From positions 10,219,726-10,283,725 of the forward strand of contig CM045737.1 in assembly GCA_024760905.1 (NCBI GenBank): a stretch of DNA of 64,000 bases, in the 5' to 3' direction. A program made the position numbers and the translations under genes. Of this stretch, positions 33,641 through 44,556 are shown piece by piece; position 1 is the first letter of the stretch; each line of letters begins with the position of its first letter. The notes beneath the pieces were generated by a model, which searched no databases, was not told the DNA's origin, and was given only the letters and a program-made list of their open reading frames with translations. Origin of the DNA: Plotosus lineatus. Taxonomy: Eukaryota > Chordata > Actinopteri > Siluriformes > Plotosidae.

Positions 33641-34230
33641 TTCATTCCTCTCCTTTCCAGGGCATACCGCCACCTCTCTAGATTTTCCTGCACTTGTTCT
33701 CTGCTCTCACTACAGATCACAATGTCATCTGCAAACATCATTCTCCATGGAGATTCCTGTCTAACCTCATCTGTCAGCCTGTCCATCACCATAGCAAACA
33801 AGAATGGGTCCAGAGCTGACCCTTGATGCAGTCCCACCTCCACCTTGAACTCTTCTGTCACACCGACAGCACACCTCACCACCGTCTTACATCTCTCATA
33901 CATGTCCTGCACCACTCTAACATACTTTTCTGCCACTCCAGACTTCCTCATGCAATACCACAGTTCCTCTCTCGGCACTCTGTCATATGCTTCCTCCAGA
34001 TCCAAAAAGGCACAATGCAGCTCCCTCTGACCTTCTCTGTACTTCTCTATTAACATCCTCAAAGCAAACACTGCATCTGTGGTGCTCTTTCTTGGCATGA
34101 AACCAAACTGTTGTTCACAAATGCTGACCACTGCCTTCAGTCTAGCTTCTGCTATTCTTTCCCATAATGTCATTGTATGACTCATCAAGTTTATCCCTCT
34201 GTAGTTGCAGCAACTCTGCACATCTCCCTT
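33641..34230 (-). mobile_element. RTE-clade LINE, internal RT fragment
   Basis: Minus-strand RT from SCCNYRGINLMSHTM-like text through QFGFMPRKSTTDAVFALR, LEEAYDRVPREELW, LHQGSALDPFLFAMVMDRL and MMFADDIVICSES, all in one open frame. Neither the 5' nor the 3' LINE end is present, so this fragment reached its place by rearrangement or lost its ends by deletion. Confidence 0.85.
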
Positions 34231-34362
34231 GTAAGTAAGTTTATTTATAAGATTGTGAATACACATAATCTCTGGAAAAGTAGAGTGAAATGTCATCTGT
34301 GATGTCTAGCAGCATTAGTATAGATGTTAAATTCGACGCTGGAATTCGGCTTTGACGAAGAT

Positions 34363-34366
34363 TATT

Positions 34367-34399
<33 letters not shown>

Positions 34400-34401
34400 G
34401 T

Positions 34402-34475
<74 letters not shown>
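34363..34475. repeat. (CT)n(CA)n compound microsatellite
   Basis: CT repeats (34363-34402) followed by two blocks of CA repeats split by one TA. Similar in composition to the arrays inside the Tigger-like elements at 39124 and 48372, but without their flanks. Confidence 0.95.
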
Positions 34476-34476
<1 letters not shown>

Positions 34477-34582
34477 TGTGCAGACGGTTAAATTAGCAGC
34501 ATCTAGATGAACTAGTGCAATTTGAATGGAAGAAAATACAGTATATGAAGGCAGTGGGGCAAATGAGTGCAAATGGTGTGAT

Positions 34583-34630
34583 AGATGAAAGGCATCAATG
34601 GTTCTTTTACATGAACCTCACCCCATAGAC
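34583..34630 (-). mobile_element. SINE-A fragment
   Basis: GATGAAAGGCATCAATGGTT to CCCCATAGAC, a near-duplicate of 33597-33640. It is directly followed by a hAT MITE that has duplicated its last 8 bp. Confidence 0.75.
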
Positions 34631-34821
34631 TAGGGGTTCCCAACTAGGGGTGCTCGCACCCCCAAGCAGGGCTGTAACTTTTGAAATAAATATCTCTTTT
34701 GATAAACTTTAGTATGATTCCACATCCTTTATCCTTGAACAAAGTACAAAATGTAGGGGGTACGTGGTCAGAGAAAAATATTTTTAGGGGTGCAAGAGTG
34801 AAAAAAGGTTGGGAACCACTG
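34631..34821. mobile_element. hAT MITE, 191 bp
   Basis: TIRs TAGGGGTTCCCAAC and GGTTGGGAACCACTG, with a perfect 8-bp duplication CCATAGAC (34623-34630, 34822-34829). Non-coding. TIR sequence and duplication length fit hAT (Charlie-like). Inserted in SINE-A sequence. Confidence 0.85.
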
Positions 34822-35019
34822 CCATAGACACTGAGGATGGGAAGTTTAAGAATCTGAGTGACTTTTACAAAGGAAAAATTGTACTAACCAACTGGGTAAG
34901 AGCTTTATCAACATTATTTCTCTACATCCAATCACAAGGAATGGACGATCCCTGAAGCTTGAATGATGCTCATACAGGGATTGTCATGGCTGTGATCACA
35001 ATGATCTATCGCATGGTTC

Positions 35020-35244
35020 TCCAGGCCACATACAGACTCACTCACACCTAGGGGCAATTCAGAACAGCCAATTAACCTACTGTGCATGTTTTTGGACTGT
35101 GGGAGGAAACCGGAGGACTCGGAGGAAACCCACACAAGCACGGGAGATCATGAAAACTCCACACAGAAACGCCCAGGCCTGGAATCAAACCAAGGCCTTC
35201 TTGCAGTGAGGTGGCCGTTCGAACCACTACACCACCGTGCCGCC
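35020..35244 (-). mobile_element. HE1-like SINE
   Basis: Minus strand: GGCGGCACGGTGGTGTAGTG head, then GTGTGGAGTTTTCATGATCT, GTGGGTTTCCTCCGAG and AGTCCAAAAACATGCACAGT, the conserved central block of fish HE1-type tRNA SINEs. The tail side is lost beyond about 35020. Confidence 0.8.
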
Positions 35245-35478
35245 TTCCAAAATGATAAGTGTTCTTGAATGTTCATGGGATGCAGTGGTTTGCAACTACA
35301 GAAATATTTTGCCTTAGAAGCACCCAGACCTGAACGCTTATGATAATTCTAACATGCAATGAGGAACCAGATTGTGAAGCACTAATCCTCCATAAGTTTA
35401 TTCTATAAAGGTAAGCAGTTTAGAGTCAGGATCAGACCAGCAGCAGTGAAGGCTGCAGGAATGTATCACATGTATACT
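35245..35478. other. No feature recognised
   Basis: Short unique-looking spacer. Confidence 0.4.
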
Positions 35479-36049
35479 TGGGTGGAGTGAAACATATAGT
35501 TTTTCACAATCAATTCAAAATAGTGTAGAAAAGACGTAATAATACCAGTTATAAACATATGTAAAATAGTAAAAATCTGTAAAAATTTCTAGGTTCCCCA
35601 ACTCACTCGAAATAAGGTATGTTGAGTCGATTTTGAGAGCACATGAGCACGCGATTGCCAACAAAGGGAATACAGTTGGCCATCTACTTAAGAAATTAAT
35701 CCATTCCAGAGCCTTTTTCGTACCCTGGAGTTTTTGTAAGTAGAGGTGCATTTTACATGTAAAACGCTTGATTCGTTCCAAGGCTCTCAAGACTATCCCA
35801 TAAACCCTTTAAGAATGATAAAAGTACACCAATTTTGTATGAAATATGCATGAAATGTGTTACAAGTAAAAGAAAATTATTTATTAAACCATTTAAACAT
35901 TATATTAACATATTAAACCAATGCAGCCATGAGGTGGGGGGGGGGGGCACTAACCACTGTCTCTCCCCCTCATGCCAGTCCGAAGCCCGGAGAAATGCAG
36001 AGGGTTGTGTCAGGAAGGGCATCCGACGTAAAACCAATGCCAAACATTT

Positions 36050-36841
36050 ATGATGCAAATCAGAAGTACTACCGCCATACCGGATCGGTCGAGGCCTGGG
36101 TTAACAACGACCGCCATCAGTGCTGTCAATCAACAGGGTGCTGATGGAAATTGGACTACTGTTGGTCGAAGACGTCGAAGAAGGAGAGGTGGGAGGCGTG
36201 TCCGTAGGCAGAGAGAGAAGAGGAAAGGCATGAGTCTAGGACTGAGAGTGGGGACTTTGAATGTTGGAACTATGCAAAGAAAAGGTAGAGAGCTGGCTGA
36301 CATGATGCAGAGGAGGAAGGTGGACAAACCGTGTGTTCAGGAGACCAGGTGGAAAGGTAGCAAAGCTAAAAGCTTAGGAGCTGGGTTTAAGCTATTTTAT
36401 CACGGTGTGGACGGGAAGAGAAATGGAGTAGGAGTCATCCTGAAGGAGGAGTTTGTCAGGAATGTTCTAAAAGTGAAAAGAGTGTCAGACAGAGTGATGA
36501 GTCTCAAGTTAGAAATTGAAGGTGTAATGCTCAATGTTGTTCGTGCTTATGCACCACAGGCAGCATGTGAGCTAGAAGAGAAGGAGAGACTCTGGAGTGA
36601 CTTATATGAAGTGATGCAGAGTACCGCCAGAGGTGAAAGAGTGGTCATTGGTGCAGACTTCAATGGACATGTTGGTGCAGGCAACAGAGGGGCCGAGGAA
36701 GTGATGGACAGGTTTGGTATCCAGGACAGGAACGCAGAAGGACAGATGTTGATAGATTTTGCAAAAAGGATGGAAATGGCTGTGGTGAATACTTTCTTCC
36801 AGAAGAAACAGGAGCATAGGGTGACTTATAAACGGAGGTAG
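36050..36841 (+). pseudogene. RTE AP-endonuclease domain, frameshifted at its end
   Basis: The frame encodes an apurinic-type endonuclease starting near residue 60 (GLRVGTLNVGTM). Catalytic-type motifs seen: VQETRWKG (Glu), RAYAPQ, and GADFNGHVGAGN (Asp and Asn). It ends early at KRR-stop because of a 2-nt loss near 36833, relative to the copy at 61281, where the frame goes on through STQVDYILCRR. The domain's C-terminal part follows in the +1 frame. Role in the parent: target nicking for target-primed reverse transcription. Confidence 0.9.
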
Positions 36842-36881
36842 GAGCACACAGGTAGACTACATCCTGTGTAGGCGATGTAAT

Positions 36882-39047
36882 TTGAAGGAAGTCAGTGACT
36901 GCAAAGTAGTAGTGGGTGAGAGTGTTGCCAAACAGCATAGGATGGTGGTGTGCAGGATGACTCTGATGGTAAGAAAGGTGGAAAAGGCAAAGGCAGAGCA
37001 GAAGACAAAGTGGTGGAAGCTGAAAAAAGAAGAGTGTCATGTTGTCTTCAAGGAGGAGTTGAAACAGGCTTTGGGTGGCCAGGAAGTGCTTCCAAATGAC
37101 TGGACAACCACAGCAAATGTGATCAGGGACACAGGTAGGAGAGTACTTGGTGTGTCCTCTGGAAGGAAAGTAGATAAGGAGACTTGGTGGTGGAATGAGG
37201 AAGTGCAGGAGTGTGTACAAAGGAAGAGGTTAGCGAAGAAGAAGTGGGACATTGAGAGGACCGAAGACAGTAAACAGGAGTACAGGGAGACACAGCGTAA
37301 GGCGAAAGTAGCAGTGGCTAAGGCCAAACAGAGGGCGTATGATGACTTGTATGATAGGTTGGACAGTAAAGAGGGCGAAAATGATCTATACAGGTTGGCA
37401 CAGCAGAGAAATAGAGATGGGAAGGACGTGCAGCAAGTTAGATTGATAAAGGACAGAGAGGGAAATGTATTGACTGATGACAGAAGTGTGCTGGGAAGAT
37501 GGAAAGAGTACTTTGAAGAGCTGATCAATGAGGAAAATGAGAGAGAAAAAAGAGTAGAAGAGGTGACCATTGAGGAGCAGGATGTAGCAAAGATCAGTAA
37601 GGGTGAAGTGAGAAGGGCATTGAAGAGGATGAAGAATGGAAAGGCAGTTGGTTCTGATGATATACCTGTGGAGGTATGGAAGTGTCTAGGAGAGGTAGCA
37701 GTAGATTTTCTGACAAGAACATTCAACAAGGTACTAGAGAGTGAGCAGATGCCGGAGGAGTGGAGGAGAAGTGTGCTGGTGCCCATTTTTAAGAACAAGG
37801 GAGACGTGCAGAGTTGCAGCAACTACAGAGGGATAAAGTTGATGAGCCATACGATAAAGTTATGGGAAAGAATAGTGGAAGCTAGACTAAGGGCAGAGGT
37901 CAGCATTTGTGAACAACAGTTTGGTTTCATGCCAAGAAAGAGCACCACAGATGCAATGTTTGCTTTGAGGATATTAATAGAGAAGTACAGAGAAGGTCAG
38001 AGGGAGCTACATTGTGCCTTTGTGGATCTGGAAAAAGCATATGACAGGGTGCCAAGAGAAGAACTGTGGTATTGCATGAGGAAGTCTGGAGTGGCAGAGA
38101 AGTATGTTAGAGTGGTGCAGGACATGTATGAGAGATGTAAGACAGTGGTGAGGTGTGCTGTCGGTGTGACCGACGAATTCAAGGTGGAGGTGGGACTGCA
38201 TCAAGGGTCAGCTCTGAGCCCCTTCTTGTTTGCTATGATGTTGGACAGGCTGACAGACGAGGTGAGACAAGAATCTCCATGGACTATGATGTTTGCAGAT
38301 GACATTGTGATTTGTAGTGAGAGCAGAGAACAAGTGGAGGAAAATCTAGAGAGGTGGAGGAATGCCCTGGAAAGGAGAGGAATGAAGGTTAGCCTCAGAA
38401 AATAAGAATACATGTGTGTGAATGAGAAGGACCCAGGAGGAACGGTGATGTTACAGGGAGCAGAGATAACGAAGGTGGAGGATTTTAAGTACTTAGGCTC
38501 AACAATCCAGAGCAATGGAGAATGTGGAAAAGAGGTGAAGAAGCGTGTGCAGGCAGGCTGGAATGGTTGGAGAAAAGTGTCCGGTGTGATGTGCGATAGG
38601 AGAGTGTCAGCAAGAATGAAGGGAAAAGTGTACAAGACGGTGGTGAGGCCAGCGATGTTGTATGGCTTAGAAACAGTGGCACTGAGGAAAAGGCAGGAGG
38701 CAGAGCTGGAGGTAGCGGAGATGAAAATGTTGAGGTTCTCTCTGGGAGTAACGAGGATGGATAGGATCAGAAATGAGTATATCAGAGGGACAGCCCACGT
38801 AAGATGTTTTGGAGACAAAGTCAGAGAGGCTAGATTGAGATGGTTTGGACATGTACAGAGGAGGGATAGTGAGTATATTGGCAGTAGGATGCTGAAGTTG
38901 GAACTACCGGGCAGAAGGCCTCGAGGAAGACCAAAGAAGAGATTTATGGATGTGGTGAAGGAAGACATGAAGGTCGTTGGAGTCAGAAAAGAAGATGCGG
39001 AGGACAGGGTGCGGTGGAGGCAGATGATTTGCTGTGGCGACCCCTGA
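36882..39047 (+). pseudogene. RTE reverse transcriptase, one premature stop
   Basis: Open from 36882 to a TAA at 38403-38405 (507 codons), then open again in the same frame to 39047. Order: basic linker (KWWKLKKEE), RT fingers with NGKAVGSDDIPVEVW, QFGFMPRKSTTDAMFALR, AFVDLEKAYDRVPREELW, GLHQGSALSPFLFAMMLDRL, the catalytic MMFADDIVICSES, then (after the stop) FKYLGSTIQSNGECG and the C-terminal GRRPRGRPKKRF. With the upstream frameshift, two lesions disable the copy, which suggests recent insertion. Confidence 0.9.
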
Positions 39048-39118
39048 AGGGAGCAGCCGAAAGTAAAAGAAGAAGAAGAAGATTAACATATTAAACCATT
39101 TTATTAACATATTTATTA

Positions 39119-39480
<362 letters not shown>

Positions 39481-39659
39481 GCAAAAGAGGGCGAAAATTT
39501 CGGAAAATGTTTTTCGTAACCTGGATTTTTCGTATTCAGAGGTTTTCGTAAGTACAGGGCCGACTGTAACTTTAAATAATTAGAACATTAACAGTTCACA
39601 GATTTGGTATGACTGGAAAGGTCAGAACTCAGTAAATTAGTAGATGAAACTAACGCCAG

Positions 39660-39893
39660 GTGGCGACAGCATATGGCACAGCATATGGCACATTCGACAG
39701 ATATCCATGCCACACACAGGCTGTGGAGAGGGGCATCAAGGTGGTGACTGAGGCATCACAATCTGTATGTGGCAACAATCGACGAGACGGTTTCATCGGT
39801 ACAAGACTGGAGTCGAGGGGAAAAAATGCCAGTTTACGAGACAAAACGAGATTTCAATATGTGACAGTCATATCGACTCATCTGAATATGTGA
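39660..39893 (+). pseudogene. Conserved transposon-encoded peptide (copy 2)
   Basis: The frame begins MATAYGTAYGTFDRYPCHTQ and contains AVERGIKVVTEASQSVCGNN and RRDGFIGTRLESR, matching the minus-strand peptide at 15387-15578. A 9-nt duplication (three residues) lies near the start, and a frameshift after LESR changes the end. Function unknown. Confidence 0.6.
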
Positions 39894-40175
39894 GGGTTTT
39901 TTTTTGAGACAATATATGTTAACACTGTGCCAAACTGCCTAAAATATATGTTTTTGATAATATAGAAGCAAATTGGATCACTATATCAAAATTAAGCATT
40001 TCAATAAAAATGCCCAAATATGGTCATATTCGTCGCTCTTGGGGGAGCCTAAGATATCAACTTATCTAGATGAACTTTTAAACTCTCTTAGATGACACCT
40101 CTCCATATCTTTTTATTGCTATTCCAAGTTAAAAAAATTAAAACTTTAATTTTTCACAATTTTCACTCCACCCTA

Positions 40176-40489
40176 TTCATGCGTCTTTCAGTGATTTAAG
40201 GAATGCACCATTCGGTGGAAGCAGGAACTCTATCCATGACAGCGTAGTTAAAACAAGCCAAAATATGCTAAAATGCTGCCTGTACACATTTATTATATTA
40301 TCTCCAAAACAGTTTATAAAGTTTATTGACTGATGGAAATCCTAACCTGTAACCTACTGAACAAGCATCAGAACGCATTAATTTAAAGAGACCTCAAAGC
40401 ACTTTATTAAATAGCTCTGGATAAGCGTGTCTGCTAAATTCCCGCCATCCATTTGCTATCTGTACTGATTATTCATCAAAGAAGTCAAT
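40176..40489. other. No feature except an old SINE-like scrap
   Basis: GCTCTGGATAAGCGTGTCTG near 40426 resembles, in reverse, the module at 6605-6725. Confidence 0.4.
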
Positions 40490-40791
40490 CTCAGCCGATT
40501 TAGGGCGAGAGGCATGGCACACCCTAAACATGTAACAGGTCTATTACATTACTGGTGCAGAGACAAGCAACCATTCAGACTCACATTCACACCTGGGGCA
40601 AATTACAATAGCGACTTGGCCTGATGTGCATGATTTTGGACTGTGGAGTCCAGAGTACCTGGAGGAAACACATGAATGCACAGGGGGAAACATGCACAAT
40701 CCTCACAGAAACTCCCCTGACTGATTTTTGAATGCAGATATTTCTTGCCCTGAGGTAACCATGCTAACCACTGAGCCACAGTGCTTCCTAC
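40490..40791 (-). mobile_element. HE1-like SINE, old copy
   Basis: Minus strand: CACTGTGGCTCAGTGGTTAG head, GTGAGGATTGTGCATGTTTC and GTGTGAATGTGAGTCTGAAT body text, and a degraded L2-type tail (TAAATCGGCTGAGATTG). Strongly mutated. Confidence 0.7.
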
Positions 40792-42922
40792 CAAATGCTA
40801 TAAGTGTCAATGAAACAATACAGCAACCATAATGACCTCATCGATGAGTAATTATTCGTATCTGGTCCATTTATTCATTGTGACACGGCTGGGTCATGGC
40901 TGAACCACACCACCTCTTCACAATGTTAGTGAATTGCAGTTGCACATCACGTATGATCTGCACATTGATCGAATGAAAATGCTTTCTGTTCACATAAACA
41001 AACCCATCCTGCGATGGTGCTTTTTTCGCGATGTGTGTGTGCAGTTGACAGCGCCGATTAATGTTGGTCTGTTTAGCTGCACTGTGCGGGAATTTGATAT
41101 TCCTGCCTGATATGTGGATAATTCCGGCCCATTATAGCTGGCATGGCACGACTAAGGGGTCGACTGCCACAATCCCGATCAATCAGCCAGTTCCTGCTGG
41201 AATGCCCCTGTTGCAAATGTGCAGGGACCATCAGTGCATGACTCCTCACGTTCTGTGTCACATGGCTCCAGGCCAGCCGCAGCTCCGTGCACAGGAGGAT
41301 TGCTTCCGGGAAGCTGAAGCGGCTGATAAGTCAGTCAAGTGTGTTGTGCTTGTAGATCCTCTTCGTATCTGAATACTCACTCTCCCCTTATTGCTCCATT
41401 CACAGTCTTCTAATACGGCGCAGGCAGCCATTGTTGTTACCGGTATTTTCCGTTCTGACTTTGAGCTTGCTTTCATGTCCACTCATCGAATTGCAGATAC
41501 AGGGATGTATTAATTGTTCATCAGCGTTAATAATTCATGTGTACATCACACTGAGAATCTTTTTTTTTTTTTTTTTTTTTTTTTCCACATTTATCGACGG
41601 TTTCCCTGCATCACCTCTAATTGTTGCCAAAGGACCAACATCTCTGTAAACATGCGTACACCAGCCATGATGTTGGCGTGAGGCACTGCAAGTTTCCACG
41701 GTCATTTGATAGTTGATTCATCAGAACCTTGACATTCTTTCTTTTGTGTGCGTATTCTTTGTGTATGAGGCCCCTGGTCCTTGCCTATATAGTACATGGC
41801 AAGCTGTGACCTTGCTTTAATTCTTCATAAGAGAGCAGGGCTTTATTCCTCGAACAACTTCAATCAGATGTGTCCTATATATCCTGCATTTGTCTTTTTA
41901 TGACTGGAGATATCTGCATTTTTACAACAGCGATTGCGCGTGTTGCCGACGGACCCAGTGATTTAGTGTTCAGGTTCACTGCATCAAACAGTTTGTTCAT
42001 AGTTTGAATTTACTGGGGTGGCCGCACCTGGGCAAACTGGTATTCGCTTTAAGCTCAGCGTTTTCCCTGAAGGTGTTTATTGTGCATCTTGGCATGATAA
42101 AAATGAACCACTTCAATATCAAAGAGCTTAGGAGACAGGTTTAAATAAGACAGGTTCCTCCTACAGGAGGTTGAGATCAGTGGCACCCTGTCTGGAAGTC
42201 ATGATTCTAAATTAAGTAATGCAAGTGTGTAATACACTTTCCATGTTATTGTTATTGACCTGAGCATAAAATGTCAGTCTTATTTCATTTGTTGGTGTAG
42301 ATCACCATTCTCTGTCGGCATCGTTCCAGAGAGGTTGAAACATCTGCCTTTTGAAGTATATTGGAAAAGCCAACAATATTGAAGGGACTTCTTTCTGAAT
42401 ACAGTACACTTCTTTATTTCCTCACATAACTAAATCTTGTTCTGCAAAGTCGTACAGAATAAACTTGGGTTCACAGACAGTGTGGAGGAGGTTGGTGTAA
42501 TGATTCTCACACATTTGGTCTGTCAGGAAGTCTCCGAACCACTTTCCACAGCTCTTTGGTTTCATGAACGTTTGGGAGGAAGAAAGATATAAATGTATTT
42601 AATTAAGAAACTTGTCTTACTTATATTGTAAAAAGTTGGTCGACCCACTTGAGAACACATGTTTCCAGTTCATTGACTATGGAAACCCCATTTGATATCC
42701 ATGCATTCATTTCATATTCAGTTTAAAGTGAGGACACAGATCATAGGTGATTTTTACAGGGTATGCACTTTAACTCTCAGCAGCCCTGAGTTTATTTATG
42801 TACTGTCCCACTTTACGGCTGAGTAGAAGTTGTGCCTAAACTCTTTCATTTAACTTTAACGTAAAGGTGCATATCTATGTAGATTGAATGGTCCTGTGAT
42901 TAAAACTGCTGGGCTGCATCTA
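40792..42922. other. Transposon-poor stretch, no gene recognised
   Basis: About 2.1 kb without recognisable repeats except a 26-nt T-run at 41559-41584. The part 41180-41340 is GC-richer and has a plus-strand open frame (41061-41372), but no splice signals or known motif support coding. It could hold regulatory or exonic sequence that I cannot identify. Confidence 0.35.
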
Positions 42923-43112
42923 CAGGGGGTGGACAAAATAATGGAAACACATAACATTTTGGCATCATAATCTTTGAACATAATTTAAACAATCAAAACT
43001 TGGCAGATGTTATTATTTTTTGTATAATAATTTTGTGATTTGATATGTTGATGTAAAATAAATGTTTTTTTTTTTTCCTTTTTCAAATATTGAAAACATC
43101 AATCACACCCCG

Positions 43113-43461
43113 GAGGATCAGTGGTGGTCTAGTGGTATAAGGCGCCGGATCGCTGATCCAAAGGTTGGGGGTTCGAGTCCCACTCTCCACAAGGTTGTCA
43201 CTATCCCCCGCCAGTGCAGCTAACTGGGTTGTCAAAGGCCGGCCATGTCTCTCACTGTCTCTGGTGTGAGGCATGTAAAAGAACCATTGCTGACTTTCGA
43301 CAAGAGTAGGCTACAAAGCCGTCAGCGTGTTTCCGCACTGCGATGGCCTGGCGAGCTGTCCAGGGTGTACTCTGCCCTCGCCCTGAGTTGGCTGGGATGG
43401 GCACCAGCCTCTCCGCGACCCTAATTAGGATGAAGCAGTTACAGAAAATGATGATGATGAT
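43113..43461 (+). mobile_element. SINE-A, L2-tailed form, full length
   Basis: Flanked by the perfect 12-bp duplication AATCACACCCCG (43101-43112, 43462-43473). Head: A box GTGGTCTAGTGGTATAAGG, B box GGTTGGGGGTTCGAGTCCC, resembling tRNA-Glu/Asp-type sequence. Body: CAGCTAACTGGGTTGTCAAA, CATGTAAAAGAACCATTGCT. Tail: CGACCCTAATTAGGATGAAG, GTTACAGAAAATG, then (ATG)n. This is the best L2-tailed reference copy in the window. Confidence 0.95.
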
Positions 43462-43473
43462 AATCACACCCCG

Positions 43474-43740
43474 TAATGGTAGACCACTCAGATTTTAAAA
43501 GAGGCCAAATTGTTGGTGCTCGTATGGTCGGCCCTAGTGTAACAAAAACTGCCCAAATGTTCAAGAGCTACTGTCTCTAAAGTAATGACTGCCTTTGAAA
43601 GAGAGGGAAAAACGTCCTCAGCAAAGCACAAGTCCGCCATGGTCTCTAAAAGGGTTGGAGGGTATTCTAACTGAAGCATGGCTTAAAATTCCTTTGGAAA
43701 CAATTCACAAGTTGTATGAATCAATACATATGCCAGGTTT
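43474..43740 (+). pseudogene. Tc1 transposase remnant (HTH part and C-terminal scrap)
   Basis: The plus strand encodes DFKRGQIVGARMVGPSVTKT (start of the Tc1 paired-like HTH) and KVMTAFEREGKTSSAK. Soon after comes a C-terminal motif (EAWLKIPLETIHKLYESI). The DDE core between them has been deleted. Frameshifts occur between pieces. Confidence 0.75.
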
Positions 43741-43918
43741 TGATGGTTTAAATTATGTTCAAAGATTATCATGCCAAAATGTTAGGTGTTTCCATTATTT
43801 TGTCCACCCCCTGTACATAGGAAGCCAGAGTGAAGATTGAGTCCCTTTGCCTGTAAGCTGCATGCACAATCACCTACACAGTATCTCACACAGTCGATGG
43901 AAAAGAATAGAAAAAATA

Positions 43919-44347
43919 TTTGGGGGACTCAGTGTTTGGTGGACCTGTCAGGTCAGGTTTTGCCCTGCTACTGGTAACATGTGAGTCAGTACAACCTGTT
44001 GCATGGTCGAGTGGTCGGCGACTAAACTGGCTCCCTCACCCGGTTCCAGATTTGGTGAGGAGGGTGGCTAGAAACCCAGTAGGAATAAAAACAAGACGTA
44101 TCAAAGAGCGGATGAACTCTTTTAGAGTCAATGGCCAGCTAGCTAGAGATGGTGTTTCAATAAAAAAAAACCCTGCAGAAAGAACTTCGGGCCTCCACTG
44201 TGGATTTTTTGCCCGTCGTATACAGCCATGATAAAGGCTGCTATGGCTGCCGCCTACACCAGAATTCTGGCACTGCACTGCACCCAGATTGATTGATTGA
44301 TTCATTGAGTGTTTGGTTAAATGCCATGAAACACTGAGTCCCCCAAA
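43919..44347. mobile_element. Unclassified TIR element, 429 bp
   Basis: Perfect 19-bp terminal inverted repeats TTTGGGGGACTCAGTGTTT (43919-43937) and its complement at 44329-44347. The interior has no transposase and no similarity that I recognise. No obvious target duplication, in part because an RTE 3' fragment inserted directly next to the right end. Confidence 0.7.
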
Positions 44348-44363
44348 GTGTTTGGTAGCATTT

Positions 44364-44541
44364 TTGGAACTACCAGGCAGAAGGCCTAGAGGAAAACCAA
44401 AGAGGAGATTTATGGATGTGGTGAAGGAGGACATGAAATTAGTTGGCGTAAGAGAAGAAGATGCAGAAGATAGGGTGAGATGGAGGCAAATGATTCACTG
44501 TGGCGACCCCTGAAGGGAACAGCCGAAAGGAAAAGAAGAAA
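44364..44541 (+). mobile_element. RTE-clade LINE, 178-bp 3' fragment
   Basis: Flanked by a 15-bp duplication TGTTTGGTAGCATTT / TGTTTGGTGGCATTT (44349-44363, 44542-44556; one mismatch). Contains the C-terminal GRRPRGKPKRRFMDVVKEDM codons, the short 3' UTR (GTGGCGACCCCTGAAGGGAA) and an AAGAAG tail. Extreme 5' truncation. Confidence 0.9.
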
Positions 44542-44556
44542 TGTTTGGTGGCATTT

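Larger units (their letters stand above)
35921..39082 (+). mobile_element. RTE-clade LINE, full length (3162 bp)
   Basis: Flanked by a perfect 17-bp duplication ATTAACATATTAAACCA (35904-35920, 39083-39099). The target occurs once in the sister Tigger-like copy (about 47953-47970), which confirms the insertion. Layout: 5' UTR with a G run and GTCAGGAAGGGCATCCGACG, an AP-endonuclease, a reverse transcriptase, a very short 3' UTR (GTGGCGACCCCTGAAGGGAG) and an (AAG)n tail. A short 3' UTR and simple-repeat tail are typical of the RTE clade; Expander/BovB-like rather than Rex3. Confidence 0.95.
42923..43813 (+). mobile_element. Tc1-like element, internally deleted, hosting SINE-A
   Basis: TIRs of about 65 bp (CAGGGGGTGGACAAAATAAT and matching right end ATTATTTTGTCCACCCCCTG), flanked by TA (42921-42922, 43814-43815). 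After subtracting the SINE and its duplicated target about 530 bp remain, against about 1.3-1.6 kb for a complete Tc1, so most of the transposase is gone. Confidence 0.9.

Noticed and set aside
41061..41372. 103-codon open frame in a GC-richer stretch
   Set aside because: No recognised domain, no clear splice sites, no homologous copy in the window; could not be supported as coding.
43113..43190. Possible tRNA gene (A and B boxes present)
   Set aside because: Same sequence heads many SINE copies, no good acceptor stem pairing, and it is followed by SINE body; treated as a SINE head, not a tRNA gene.
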